Assembly: GCF_943193095.1 (NCBI RefSeq)
Contig: NZ_CALPCV010000029.1
Location: 1 to 28,456, forward strand
DNA from: Parasutterella muris
GTDB lineage: Bacteria; Pseudomonadota; Gammaproteobacteria; Burkholderiales; Burkholderiaceae_F
Direction: 5' to 3'
DNA: 28,456 nt
This document shows positions 5,916 through 14,838 of this stretch, one piece after another; positions within the stretch are counted from its first letter, which is position 1; each line of letters starts with the position of its first letter. Made by a program: the position numbers and the translations under genes. The notes beneath the pieces were generated by a model that was not told where the DNA came from, did no database searches, and saw nothing but the letters and a program-made list of their open reading frames with translations.

Positions 5916-8444
5916 TTAGTCTTCAAACGACGGAGTTTTCTGCGCAAGCACTTGCCGCTTGCCGTTTTGAGTCGGCGCTGAAACGATGCCCTCCTTCTCC
6001 ATCTGCTCGATGAGATTGGCCGCACGGTTATAACCAATGCTGAGGCGACGCTGAATATACGAAATCGAAGGCCGATTCTCTGAAATCACCAAATCTACGG
6101 CCCGATCATACAAAGCGTTATCCTCACCTCTGGCAGCTCCGCCCGTGCTTACGCTTTCTGCTTCTTCCACCGCTTCCTCTTCCGCAGCGTTCGTCACGCC
6201 TTCAACATAGCAAGGCGTACCTTGAGAACGAAGATAGTTCGTCACGTTGTTAATTTCCTCATCCGTCACATACGCGCCGTGAATGCGCTGAAGCGGTTTG
6301 CTCGGCCGCATGTAGAACATGTCGCCTCTTCCCAGCAGCTCTTCCGCACCCGGAGTGTTGAGGATCGTCATCGAGTCATAGCGGTTCGAAACCTGGAAAC
6401 TAATACGCGACGGGCAGTTCGCCTTAATCACGGCAGTCACAACGTCAGTACTCGGCCTCTGAGTGGCCAGAATGACATGCATGCCCGCGGCTCTCGCCTT
6501 CTGAGTAAGACGAGTAATCTTGTTTTCAACCTCCTTGCCGTACATCATTAAGAGATCCGAATACTCGTCAACGATAATGATGATATAAGGCATCTTTTCC
6601 AACGGAACAGGAGGTTCAACCATCTTGTTCATCAGAGTGATGCCCTGCGCGGCACTTTCTGCAATCTTCTCGTTGTACGCGTCAAAGTTGCGTACACCTG
6701 CCATGCGCAGCATCTTATAGCGGCGGTCCATTTCGCGAACACACCAGTTAAGCGCATGAGCCGCTTCAGACATATCGGTAATCACCGGAGTCAGCAGGTG
6801 AGGAATATCCTCATACATTCCGAATTCGACCTCTTTCGGGTCAATCAGGATAAGTTTCAGATCGTCCGGGTTGTTTTTATACAGCATGGACAAAATCATC
6901 GCGTTCACGCCGACGGATTTACCGGAACCCGTTGTACCGGCCACTAAAAGATGGGGCGCTTTGGCTAAATCAATGACAACCGGCTCTCCTGCAACATTCT
7001 TGCCTAACGCAAGCGTCAGAGGAGAAGTGCTCTGTTTAAAAACCAGACTGTTAATGATTTCTTTAAGATAAATCGTTTGAACAGACTGGCCTGAATTTGG
7101 GACTTCCAGCCCGATGCAGTCAATCTCTCTTAAATTCTCAACCACTCGCACATTCGGCTGTCCTAAACCGCGAGCCAAATCCTTTGCGACCTCAACAAAT
7201 TTCTTGGATTTAACGCCCACCCCCGGCTGTACTTTAAATCGTGTAATGATCGGTCCGGGAAGCGCTGAAAGCACTTTAGCGGTGATCTTATAGTTCTGAA
7301 GAATATGTTCAATTCGCTGAGAGGTAAGCCGCAGCTCATCCTGACTGACCGTCGTTTTCTCAAACGGCGGCTCGGTCAGTAGATTCGCACTCGGAAGTTC
7401 ATATTCATGAACAGTTTCGACGAATGGTGCTTCCTCGGGCATTTTGCCGCTTAATCCGACTGTTTCGCTCTGTTCAACCGGAATATCATCCGTTTCTTCA
7501 GCGGTCGGACTCGCCTGGGGAGCCTGCGGGGGCTGCGGGGCCTCCGGAGCTGCCTGAGGCTCTCTGCGGGCTATAAATGTCGGATCGGGCTTAAAATCAA
7601 TCGGCTCGAATTCATGAATGCCGACAACCTTATCCTCAGGCTTCGGACCGAAGATTTCGCTTTCGGTGACAACCTCCTGCTCCTTGATCGCAGGCTCGAC
7701 ATGCTGCTCATGCGGAGCATGATTGTCCTGAAGCATCTTCTCTCTTTCTTCAATAGAGGCTTTACCCGCAGCAATATCCTCTTTAGTCTGGCGGATCGCC
7801 ATAATGCGGCTGCCGATATTTTCCAGTACACGGCCGATACCTTCACACAGACCGATCCAGGAAAAACCGAGGAAAACCGATGCGCTGTAAAGCGCAATAA
7901 TCAAAAGAAGTACTGTCGCCACCGTGTGGTTCATCCAGTAAAGCATCTCGGATCCGATCGCGCTGCCAAGTACGCCGCCGGTCGTCCCCGGCAGTTCTCC
8001 TGAGTAAGAATGAAACCGCAGGAAAAAGAGCGCGCAGGCCGACAGAAGCAGCAGCACGAAAGCGAAAATCCGAAAACCCATCGGATAGATTGTCGTCGTC
8101 ACAGAGCGCCCTCTGATACGCTTTATTCCGCGAATCAGCAAAAAGAGCGCTCCGGCCGCAAAAATCCATACACCCCAGCCAAACAGCAGATAAATCAGAT
8201 CAGAAATCCAGGCGCCCGCCGTACCGAAAATATTGGAAACTTCCTGCTCGGATGTAAAGCGCGAAAAACCGGGATCGCTGCTGTTATGCGTCCACAGGAT
8301 TAAAGACAGCGCGATAAATCCGGCCGTCATACACACGCAAAGAATAAAGCCCCAAAGTTTGCTGATGCCGTTGAATTCCGGACCGGAAGAAGCTGTCGCG
8401 GGCGATCTTCTTGCCAAAAACATAGTCTCGATTGTGTTACTCAT
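5916..8444 (-). CDS. ftsK: DNA translocase FtsK
   Basis: FtsK is the septum-anchored motor that pumps chromosome DNA and activates XerCD recombination at dif. The 842 residues show an N-terminal membrane domain with four hydrophobic segments (about residues 30-190), a proline- and acid-rich linker (about 240-350, including repeated PQ/AP pairs), then the RecA-like motor. The Walker A GTTGSGKS lies near 501-508 and Walker B IIIIVDEYSDL about 120 residues later, with HVILATQRPSTDV after it. The C-terminal winged helix (RPSISYIQRRLSIGYNRAA) reads KOPS sites. It is divergent from trxB. In related bacteria lolA follows it; here that link is broken. Confidence 0.95.
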   Translation of the reverse strand: MSNTIETMFLARRSPATASSGPEFNGISKLWGFILCVCMTAGFIALSLILWTHNSSDPGFSRFTSEQEVSNIFGTAGAWISDLIYLLFGWGVWIFAAGALFLLIRGIKRIRGRSVTTTIYPMGFRIFAFVLLLLSACALFFLRFHSYSGELPGTTGGVLGSAIGSEMLYWMNHTVATVLLLIIALYSASVFLGFSWIGLCEGIGRVLENIGSRIMAIRQTKEDIAAGKASIEEREKMLQDNHAPHEQHVEPAIKEQEVVTESEIFGPKPEDKVVGIHEFEPIDFKPDPTFIARREPQAAPEAPQPPQAPQASPTAEETDDIPVEQSETVGLSGKMPEEAPFVETVHEYELPSANLLTEPPFEKTTVSQDELRLTSQRIEHILQNYKITAKVLSALPGPIITRFKVQPGVGVKSKKFVEVAKDLARGLGQPNVRVVENLREIDCIGLEVPNSGQSVQTIYLKEIINSLVFKQSTSPLTLALGKNVAGEPVVIDLAKAPHLLVAGTTGSGKSVGVNAMILSMLYKNNPDDLKLILIDPKEVEFGMYEDIPHLLTPVITDMSEAAHALNWCVREMDRRYKMLRMAGVRNFDAYNEKIAESAAQGITLMNKMVEPPVPLEKMPYIIIIVDEYSDLLMMYGKEVENKITRLTQKARAAGMHVILATQRPSTDVVTAVIKANCPSRISFQVSNRYDSMTILNTPGAEELLGRGDMFYMRPSKPLQRIHGAYVTDEEINNVTNYLRSQGTPCYVEGVTNAAEEEAVEEAESVSTGGAARGEDNALYDRAVDLVISENRPSISYIQRRLSIGYNRAANLIEQMEKEGIVSAPTQNGKRQVLAQKTPSFED

Positions 8445-8490
8445 TGTGTGCTGAAGGTATCTGATTTATAGAAATATAACCTCGCTCTAC

Positions 8491-8496
8491 TATAAT
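8491..8496 (+). promoter_or_regulatory. -10 element for trxB
   Basis: A perfect TATAAT lies 37 bases before the trxB start, in the short gap between divergent ftsK and trxB. No good -35 is seen at the right distance, so an activator or a weak -35 near 8466-8471 must be assumed. Confidence 0.4.
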
Positions 8497-8532
8497 CGTC
8501 GAGCATTTTTTAATTTATTCGGACGGTATTTT

Positions 8533-9495
8533 ATGTCTAATATTACTGAACATTCTAAAGTTTTGGTCCTCGGTTCCGGTCCTGCCGGATACACTGCAGC
8601 TGTTTACGCAGCACGCGCCAATCTCAAACCGACGCTCATTACCGGAATGGAACAAGGCGGTCAGCTCACAACCACTACTGAAGTAGACAACTGGCCCGGA
8701 GACCCGAAAGGTGTTATGGGTCCCGAACTGATGAACCGCATGCTTGAGCACGCTGAACGTTTCGAGACAAAGATTGTTTTCGATGAAATCGTTGAAGCGC
8801 ATCTTCAGGAAAAGCCGCTTCGTTTAGTCGGCAACAACGGTACCTACACCTGCGATACTCTGATTATCGCTACCGGCGCCAGCGCTAAATATCTCGGTAT
8901 TCCGAGCGAAGAAACCTTCAAGGGCAAAGGCGTTTCCGCCTGCGCAACCTGCGACGGCTTCTTCTACCGCAACCAGGAAGTTGCCATCGTCGGCGGCGGA
9001 GACTCTGCGATTAAGGAAGCGATTTATCTTTCCGGCATCGCCAGCAAGGTTCACATGATCCATCGTCGTGATACCTACAGAGCCGAACCGATCATGGTCG
9101 ACAAACTTAAGGCTGTCGCGGCTGAAGGCAAGATCGTTCTGCACGAGCACTGCACGCTTGATGAAATCCTCGGCGACAACAACGGTGTCAACGCTGTCCG
9201 CATCAACAACCTCAAGAGCGGAGAACAGGAAACTATTCCTGTCATGGGCGTCTTTATCGCTATCGGCCATAAGCCCAACACCGACCTCTTCGAAGGTCAG
9301 CTCGAGCTGAACAACGGCTATATTGTGACCAAAGGCATTGCCTCCGGCAGCGCTCAGGCGACAAACATCCCCGGCGTTTTCGCAGCCGGCGACGTTCAGG
9401 ATCAGGTTTATCGTCAGGCGATCACCAGTGCCGCCACAGGCTGTATGGCCGCTCTGGACGCCCAGGAATATCTCGAGCTCAATAACCTCGCATAA
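8533..9495 (+). CDS. trxB: Thioredoxin reductase
   Basis: TrxB passes electrons from NADPH through FAD and a disulfide to thioredoxin in the cytoplasm. The 320-residue protein has the family's order: FAD-binding GSGPAGYTAA (residues 12-21), the redox pair C137-A-T-C140 in SACATCDGFF, the NADPH-binding VGGGDSA followed by the HRRD segment, and the C-terminal FAD block FAAGDVQDQVYRQAITSAA. Length and motifs match low-molecular-weight bacterial TrxB. The Smr gene follows 12 bases later on the same strand, and the two probably share a transcript. Confidence 0.96.
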   Translation: MSNITEHSKVLVLGSGPAGYTAAVYAARANLKPTLITGMEQGGQLTTTTEVDNWPGDPKGVMGPELMNRMLEHAERFETKIVFDEIVEAHLQEKPLRLVGNNGTYTCDTLIIATGASAKYLGIPSEETFKGKGVSACATCDGFFYRNQEVAIVGGGDSAIKEAIYLSGIASKVHMIHRRDTYRAEPIMVDKLKAVAAEGKIVLHEHCTLDEILGDNNGVNAVRINNLKSGEQETIPVMGVFIAIGHKPNTDLFEGQLELNNGYIVTKGIASGSAQATNIPGVFAAGDVQDQVYRQAITSAATGCMAALDAQEYLELNNLA

Positions 9496-9507
9496 GAAGC
9501 TGAGAAA

Positions 9508-10158
9508 ATGGCCGGTTCTAAAGAGTCATTCGCTTCCCTGCTCGGACTGAAGGAGACGCTTCGAATTCAGTCCGAAGAGCGCGCTAAGGCCGCAGCGGAA
9601 GAAGAGAAAAGGAAAAAAGAGCGCCAAGCCAAAGCTCACGAGTTTGAAAATGCCATGAAGAAGCTCGGCGTTAAGCCCGTTAAGCTTCACAATGATGTTG
9701 TCCATCATGAAAAAGCGAAGCCGGATCCTTATCCCCGTCAGACTAAGCTTGACAACGAAGCTGTTCTGACGGATTCGCTTTCGGACCATATCAATGCCGA
9801 TCTATATTTGGATTCGGACGAAAGGCTTTCATACCGAGCCAAAAACATGGCGCCCGATATTCCTAAAAAACTCAGAGCCGGCACCTGGTCAATCAAGGGA
9901 TCGCTCGATCTTCACGGATATACGTCCGATGAAGCGAGGGCGCTTCTCTCTGTTTTCATCACGGAACAAATGAAAGCAGGTCATCGCGCTGTCCGTATTA
10001 TCCACGGACAGGGTTTTGGATCCTTCCAAAAGAAGCCCGTACTGAAGGAAAGAGTCCCGGGATGGCTGATTCAGAAAAAAGAGGTTCTCGCTTTTGTCGA
10101 AGCGCCAAGCTTTGACGGCGGAGCCGGAGCGCTGTACGTTCTGCTCGCTCCTCTCTAA
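9508..10158 (+). CDS. Smr-domain protein
   Basis: The C-terminal half (about residues 130-216) is an Smr domain, with its signature LDLHGYTSDEA near 133-143 and IIHGQGFGS near 165-173. Smr domains are nicking endonucleases or RNA-cleaving modules; in E. coli the stand-alone protein SmrB cuts mRNA at collided ribosomes. The N-terminal half is a highly charged helical region (Lys/Glu-rich, about residues 20-55) that looks like a coiled coil. Length fits the stand-alone Smr proteins of proteobacteria (about 190-230 residues). It probably forms an operon with trxB and ends at a strong terminator. Confidence 0.85.
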   Translation: MAGSKESFASLLGLKETLRIQSEERAKAAAEEEKRKKERQAKAHEFENAMKKLGVKPVKLHNDVVHHEKAKPDPYPRQTKLDNEAVLTDSLSDHINADLYLDSDERLSYRAKNMAPDIPKKLRAGTWSIKGSLDLHGYTSDEARALLSVFITEQMKAGHRAVRIIHGQGFGSFQKKPVLKERVPGWLIQKKEVLAFVEAPSFDGGAGALYVLLAPL

Positions 10159-10163
10159 AAGAA

Positions 10164-10192
10164 AATCCTCCGAATTTCGGAGGACTTTTTTT
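10164..10192. terminator. Intrinsic terminator between smr and glnB
   Basis: ATCCTCCGAA pairs with TTCGGAGGA and is followed by seven T on the plus strand. A-rich sequence on the left side means it may also serve the convergent glnB gene, whose stop codon lies in the T tract. Confidence 0.9.
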
Positions 10193-10529
10193 AAACCGCT
10201 GAGTTTCCGGTTTCACCCGTACGGATGCGTATCACTTCTTCAACCGGCATCACGAAGATCTTTCCGTCTCCGATCTTGTTGGTTCTGGCGGCTTTCATAA
10301 TCGCCTCCACTGCCATATTGACCAGAGAATCGTCTACAACACACTCAATCTTCATCTTCGGCAGAAAATCCACCACATATTCAGCGCCACGGTACAGTTC
10401 CGTGTGTCCTTTCTGTCTGCCGAAACCTTTTACCTCGGTTACGGTCATTCCCTGCACACCAATTTCAGCAAGTGCTTCGCGCACCTCATCAAGCTTGAAC
10501 GGTTTAATAATTGCGAGGATCTGTTTCAC
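10191..10529 (-). CDS. glnB: Nitrogen regulatory protein PII
   Basis: PII is a trimeric sensor of 2-oxoglutarate, ATP/ADP and, through uridylylation, glutamine. The 112-residue protein is the classic length. It shows KQILAIIKPFKLDEVREAL at the start, VKGFGRQKGHTELYRGAEY ending in Tyr51 (the uridylylated residue of the T loop), and the C-terminal signature KIGDGKIFVMPVEEVIRIRTGE. The start is a GTG at 10529, chosen because AAGGAGA precedes it and it gives the exact family N-terminus; an extension to 10568 would add 13 unlike residues. It lies 35 bases after nadE in the same direction. PII is known in some proteobacteria to regulate NAD synthetase. Confidence 0.94.
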   Translation of the reverse strand: MKQILAIIKPFKLDEVREALAEIGVQGMTVTEVKGFGRQKGHTELYRGAEYVVDFLPKMKIECVVDDSLVNMAVEAIMKAARTNKIGDGKIFVMPVEEVIRIRTGETGNSAV

Positions 10530-10564
10530 GGTCTCTCCTTCGTTTTTTTGAGAGTTTAACACTC

Positions 10565-12181
10565 TCACAGCTTATATTTATCAGTTACCGGGAACCGCCA
10601 ATCCCTGCCGAAAGCTACCTTTGTCACTTTCGGTCCGATCGGTGACTGCCGGCGCTTGTACTCTGCTTTCTGAAGCATGGTCAGAACGCGCTGAACGTCT
10701 TCATGCTTATAGCCCGCTTTAACTATCTGATGTGCGTCTTCACGCTCCTCAATAAAACGCTTGAGGATGCCGTCGAGCACACCATAGTCGGGAAGCGAGT
10801 CCTGGTCTTTCTGATTTTCCCGCAGTTCGGCTGTCGGAGGACGCGTCAGAATAGTTTCCGGAAATACGTTTTGGGCGCGGTTGAGCCAGCGGCATATTTC
10901 ATAAACCTGAGTTTTATAAACATCCTTGAGCACAGCGTAGCCGCCTGCTAAATCTCCGTACAGCGTTGAGTAGCCGACCGCCATTTCACTCTTGTTTCCG
11001 GTTGTGGCCACCATTGAGCTGAATTTATTGGAGATTGCCATCAGAATCACGCCGCGGATTCTGGCCTGAAGATTTTCTTCCGTCACATCCTTCGGTTTTC
11101 CCTGAAACTGCCGCGCAAGCATAAATTCAAAAGCGGAGTAGCCGTCCTGAATCGAGATCGTCTCAAAGCGTACGCCGAGGCGATCTGCCAGCGCCTGAGC
11201 GTCTCTTCGGCTAAGACTCGAGGTGTAGACGGACGGCATCATCACGGCAAGCGTATTGTCCGCGCCCACGGCATCAACGGCGATCTTAAGAACAAGCGCC
11301 GAATCCACGCCGCCGGAAAGTCCAAGGACGATCCCTTTGAATTTATTTTTCTGCACGTAATCACGGAAGCCCGTCACCAAAGCACGATAAAGCAGTTCCA
11401 CTGCTTCAGGCTGCGGCTCTACAGCGCCTTTAACTACGCGGCCGTTCTCTACGGCAACTTGTCCGAGGGCTGCGCCAAAATAGGCAAGTCTTGCGAGAAC
11501 GCCCTCCTGCGAACAAGCAAATGAGGCTCCGTCAAAGACAATCTCATCCTGCGCGCCCGCCATATTGACATATACCGCATCCATCCCGAGCGCAATGACA
11601 TTGTTTTTGATTTTCTCAAGCCGCTGATTCAGTTTGCCTTCTTCATAAGGTGAAGCGTTTGGAATCAGAAGAATCTGCGCACCTTGGGCTTTTGCGGCCT
11701 TGGAGGCGTTTTCAAACCAAACATCCTCACAGACGGCAATGCCAAACACTGTATCTTTTATCTGAAAGACCTGTTTTTGCTCACCGCCGGGAGAGAAATA
11801 GCGAGCTTCATCAAACACACCGTAGTTCGGAAGTTCCTTTTTTTCGTAACAAAGAAGAATCTTTCCGCCTTTTACGACCGAGACGCAGTTGTAGAGTTTT
11901 CCTTCGCGTCGGCTCGGATGGCCGACAAGAATCGCCAGATTCGGCCAAGCTTCTGAAGCAGTGCGGATTTCTTCAAGTTTCAGACCGCAGTCGCGGATGA
12001 AGCTGTCCATAAGCAGAAGATCTTCCGGCGGGTATCCGCAGACAGACAATTCCGGCGTCAGAAGAATATCCGAGTTCTGAGCGGCTTTGCCGGCAGCCTC
12101 AAGAATTCGTGCGGTATTGCCCTGAAGATCGCCCGCTGTCTGATTCAGCTGAGCCAGTGTGATAATGATTCTTTCAGACAT
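10565..12181 (-). CDS. nadE: Glutamine-dependent NAD+ synthetase
   Basis: NadE makes NAD+ from deamido-NAD+, ATP and glutamine. The 538-residue protein joins an N-terminal nitrilase-like glutaminase to a C-terminal synthetase. The glutaminase triad is visible: Glu44 in LTPELSVCGYP, Lys in YEKKELPNYG, and Cys151 in AVCEDVWF. The synthetase P-loop is LSGGVDSALVLKIA near residues 288-300, followed by TTGNKSEMAVGYSTLYGD. The ATG at 12181 is preferred over an in-frame TTG four codons upstream, because MSERIII matches the family start. glnB follows in the same transcript, suggesting PII control of NAD synthesis. The transcript is separated from argH by a terminator. Confidence 0.95.
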   Translation of the reverse strand: MSERIIITLAQLNQTAGDLQGNTARILEAAGKAAQNSDILLTPELSVCGYPPEDLLLMDSFIRDCGLKLEEIRTASEAWPNLAILVGHPSRREGKLYNCVSVVKGGKILLCYEKKELPNYGVFDEARYFSPGGEQKQVFQIKDTVFGIAVCEDVWFENASKAAKAQGAQILLIPNASPYEEGKLNQRLEKIKNNVIALGMDAVYVNMAGAQDEIVFDGASFACSQEGVLARLAYFGAALGQVAVENGRVVKGAVEPQPEAVELLYRALVTGFRDYVQKNKFKGIVLGLSGGVDSALVLKIAVDAVGADNTLAVMMPSVYTSSLSRRDAQALADRLGVRFETISIQDGYSAFEFMLARQFQGKPKDVTEENLQARIRGVILMAISNKFSSMVATTGNKSEMAVGYSTLYGDLAGGYAVLKDVYKTQVYEICRWLNRAQNVFPETILTRPPTAELRENQKDQDSLPDYGVLDGILKRFIEEREDAHQIVKAGYKHEDVQRVLTMLQKAEYKRRQSPIGPKVTKVAFGRDWRFPVTDKYKL

Positions 12182-12257
12182 AAACTTTCTCAAAACGTAT
12201 CGTTTTAATAATAAGAGATTGCGTGCGCAGATAACGGATTCAGACGCTCAGCTCGTC

Positions 12258-12293
12258 ATAAAAAAAGAGCCGGCGTTTTAATTCCGACTCTCT
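12258..12293 (-). terminator. Intrinsic terminator of argH
   Basis: On the minus strand AGAGTCGG pairs with CCGGCTCT (one G-T wobble) around a ten-base loop and is followed by seven T. It lies just downstream of argH and upstream of nadE, so the two are separate units. Confidence 0.85.
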
Positions 12294-12313
12294 TTGTTCA
12301 GCTGACTTTTAAT

Positions 12314-13744
12314 TTAGCTGCGGTTTTTCAGACGGTCTTTCCAAATCTGTACCTGACGCATTACCTGAATCGGAGCGGTGCCTCCGGTATGATTTCTCGC
12401 CGCGACGGAGCCTTCAAGGGTAAGACTTTCATACACATCGGGTCCGACCTTGTCCGAGAACTCGCGCAGTTCTTCCAAGGAAAGATCATGAAGCGCGCAG
12501 CCCTTTTCCGAGGCGAGGCGAACTGCGCAGCCCACTGCTTCATGCGCGTCCCGGAACGGCAGTCCCTTGCGCACAAGATAATCGGCAAAATCAGTCGCTG
12601 TCGGGAATCCGAGCATCACCGCTTCTCTCAGGCGGTCCTTACGAACTTCAATTCCGGGGATCATCTCGATGAACGCTCTCAGTGTATCTTTGACTGTGTC
12701 GATCGTGTCAAAGAGAGGTTCTTTATCTTCCTGATTGTCCTTGTTATAGGCAAGCGGCTGACCTTTCATCAGCATGAGCAGACCCATCAGGTGTCCCACA
12801 ACTCGTCCGGACTTGCCTCGAGCTGCCTCGGGAACATCCGGATTCTTCTTCTGAGGCATGATGGATGAACCGGTTGTAAAACGGTCCGGCAGCATGATGT
12901 AGCCGAAATTGGTATTCATCCAATAGATCAGCTCTTCAGAAAGACGGGAAATGTGCACCATGATCAGAGAGGCGCAGGAGCAGAACTCAACTGCAAAATC
13001 ACGGTCGCTGACGGAATCCAGTGAATTCTGCGTTACACCTTCAAAACCGAGGAGCTCCGCTGTGTATTCACGGTCGATCGGATAAGTAGTGCCCGCGAGC
13101 GCGGCTGCGCCCAGGGGTGAACGATTGACGCGCTTGCGGCAGTCGAGCAGACGTTCGCGGTCTCTCTCAAACATTTCCGCATAGGCAAGGAAGTGGTGAC
13201 CGAGCGTAACCGGCTGAGCAACCTGCATATGCGTGTAGCCCGGCATGATCGTGTCGACATTTTTTTCAGCCACGTGCAGCAGAGACTCCTGAAGATGGGT
13301 CAGCAGCTTCACGATCTGATCAATTTCATTTCTCAGGTATAAACGAATATCCACCGCAACCTGGTCGTTTCGGCTGCGGCCGGTATGAAGACGCTTGCCC
13401 GCGTCCCCGACTAATTCAGTGAGTCTTGCCTCGATATTCAGGTGAACATCTTCCAGTTCAAGCTTCCAATCAAAGCGTCCGGTTTTGATTTCCTGAAGAA
13501 TCTGGCGCATGCCGCGCTCAATATCTTTAAGGTCGGATTGGCTGATGATCCCGCACTTTGCGAGCATCTTAGCGTGCGCGACAGAACCGGCAATATCTGC
13601 TTCGGCCATGCGTTTGTCAAAATTCACACTCGCCGTGTAACGCAAAACAAATTCGGCCATAGGCTCAGAAAAGCGTCCGCTCCAAGCCTCCTTTTTAGAA
13701 GCAAGCGGATCGGCGTGTACTGAGTTGTGATTAATTTGGGCCAT
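12314..13744 (-). CDS. argH: Argininosuccinate lyase
   Basis: ArgH splits argininosuccinate into arginine and fumarate, the last step of arginine synthesis; it is a cytoplasmic tetramer. The 476-residue protein has the superfamily blocks in order: LHTGRSRNDQVAVDIRL (about residues 118-134), PGYTHMQVAQPVT, LGAAALAGTTYPIDRE, and the signature GSSIMPQKKNPDVPEA with its catalytic Ser in the flexible loop. The signature's end usually reads VAELARG; here VPEAARG is a mild variant. It is divergent from hemC, a common arrangement in betaproteobacteria. A TATAAT at 13775-13780 (minus strand) is the likely -10, but no clear -35 is seen. Confidence 0.96.
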   Translation of the reverse strand: MAQINHNSVHADPLASKKEAWSGRFSEPMAEFVLRYTASVNFDKRMAEADIAGSVAHAKMLAKCGIISQSDLKDIERGMRQILQEIKTGRFDWKLELEDVHLNIEARLTELVGDAGKRLHTGRSRNDQVAVDIRLYLRNEIDQIVKLLTHLQESLLHVAEKNVDTIMPGYTHMQVAQPVTLGHHFLAYAEMFERDRERLLDCRKRVNRSPLGAAALAGTTYPIDREYTAELLGFEGVTQNSLDSVSDRDFAVEFCSCASLIMVHISRLSEELIYWMNTNFGYIMLPDRFTTGSSIMPQKKNPDVPEAARGKSGRVVGHLMGLLMLMKGQPLAYNKDNQEDKEPLFDTIDTVKDTLRAFIEMIPGIEVRKDRLREAVMLGFPTATDFADYLVRKGLPFRDAHEAVGCAVRLASEKGCALHDLSLEELREFSDKVGPDVYESLTLEGSVAARNHTGGTAPIQVMRQVQIWKDRLKNRS

Positions 13745-13902
13745 AGCAACAATAACTATTTAAAAAAAGAAGATATTATATAGAATCCGCCGACTGAGCA
13801 TCTTAACCAAGACTAGAATTTGGCGACGTTTTTTCTAATCTGCGCGTAACATTCCGTTGCTACACTAACGAAGTTATTTATTCAACTTCTGATGCAGTCA
13901 CA

Positions 13903-14838
13903 ATGACACAGGAAAACAAATTAATCATTGCCAGCCGTGAGAGTCCTCTTGCGCTTTGGCAGACAAAACACGTTCAGTCCGTCCTGAAAGAAAAATTCCC
14001 GGAACTTGACGTAGAAATTCTCGGTATCACAACCAAAGGCGACAAAATTCTAGGCGTCACTTTGTCCAAAGTCGGCGGCAAAGGACTTTTTGTTAAAGAA
14101 CTGGAAGCCGCGATGCTCGAGGGCAAAGCCCAGTTTGCGGTTCACAGTCTGAAAGACGTTCCGATGACGCTGTTCAAACCTTGTGTGCTTGCCGCTGTCA
14201 TGAAGCGAGAAGACCCACGCGACTGCTTCGTCTCACAGAAATATGAGCGTCTGGAAGACATGCCGGCGGGTTCCGTTGTCGGAACCGCGAGTCTCAGACG
14301 CGAACTGATGCTGAAAGCTCGATTCCCGCACCTCAAGGTCGAAATGATCAGAGGCAATGTCGGCACACGTCTTTCCAAGCTGGACGCCGGCTTATACGAC
14401 GGGCTCGTTATGGCAAGCGCCGGCCTCAAGCGTCTTGGACTCAGCGAAAGAATCCGCTCTCTTATTCCGCCTGAAGTTTCTCTTCCGGCGCCCGGACAAG
14501 GCGCGATCGGCATTGAAGCGGTGGAAGGAGACGAAGTCACGCTGCAGTATCTGAGCACTCTGAACGACGAAGAAACACGTTTATGCACGAGAGCTGAACG
14601 CGCGGTTTCCTTCGCATTCGGCGGTTCCTGTCAGGTTCCCCTTGCAGCTTACGCCACCATTGAGGACGGTCAGATGTTTCTTCGCGCACTCGTGGGCAAC
14701 CACATGACCGGTGAGTTTGTTTATTCCGAGCTCACGGCTGCGGCCGACACGCCGGAGAACAACGCCGAAGTCATCGTTCGCGATCTGAAGGAAAAAGGCG
14801 CTGAACGTCTGCTTCGCGAAGTGCTGAATCCGGCATGA
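13903..14838 (+). CDS. hemC: Porphobilinogen deaminase (hydroxymethylbilane synthase)
   Basis: HemC joins four porphobilinogen units into hydroxymethylbilane for haem synthesis. The 311-residue protein matches the family. It starts with IIASRESPLALWQTKHV, then has GDKILGVTLSKVGGKGLFVKELE, the VHSLKDVP block, RGNVGTRLSKLD, and the dipyrromethane cofactor Cys243 in FGGSCQVPLAAYA, at almost the same position as in E. coli. hemD overlaps its stop codon (ATGA), so the two are translationally coupled. Confidence 0.97.
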   Translation: MTQENKLIIASRESPLALWQTKHVQSVLKEKFPELDVEILGITTKGDKILGVTLSKVGGKGLFVKELEAAMLEGKAQFAVHSLKDVPMTLFKPCVLAAVMKREDPRDCFVSQKYERLEDMPAGSVVGTASLRRELMLKARFPHLKVEMIRGNVGTRLSKLDAGLYDGLVMASAGLKRLGLSERIRSLIPPEVSLPAPGQGAIGIEAVEGDEVTLQYLSTLNDEETRLCTRAERAVSFAFGGSCQVPLAAYATIEDGQMFLRALVGNHMTGEFVYSELTAAADTPENNAEVIVRDLKEKGAERLLREVLNPA

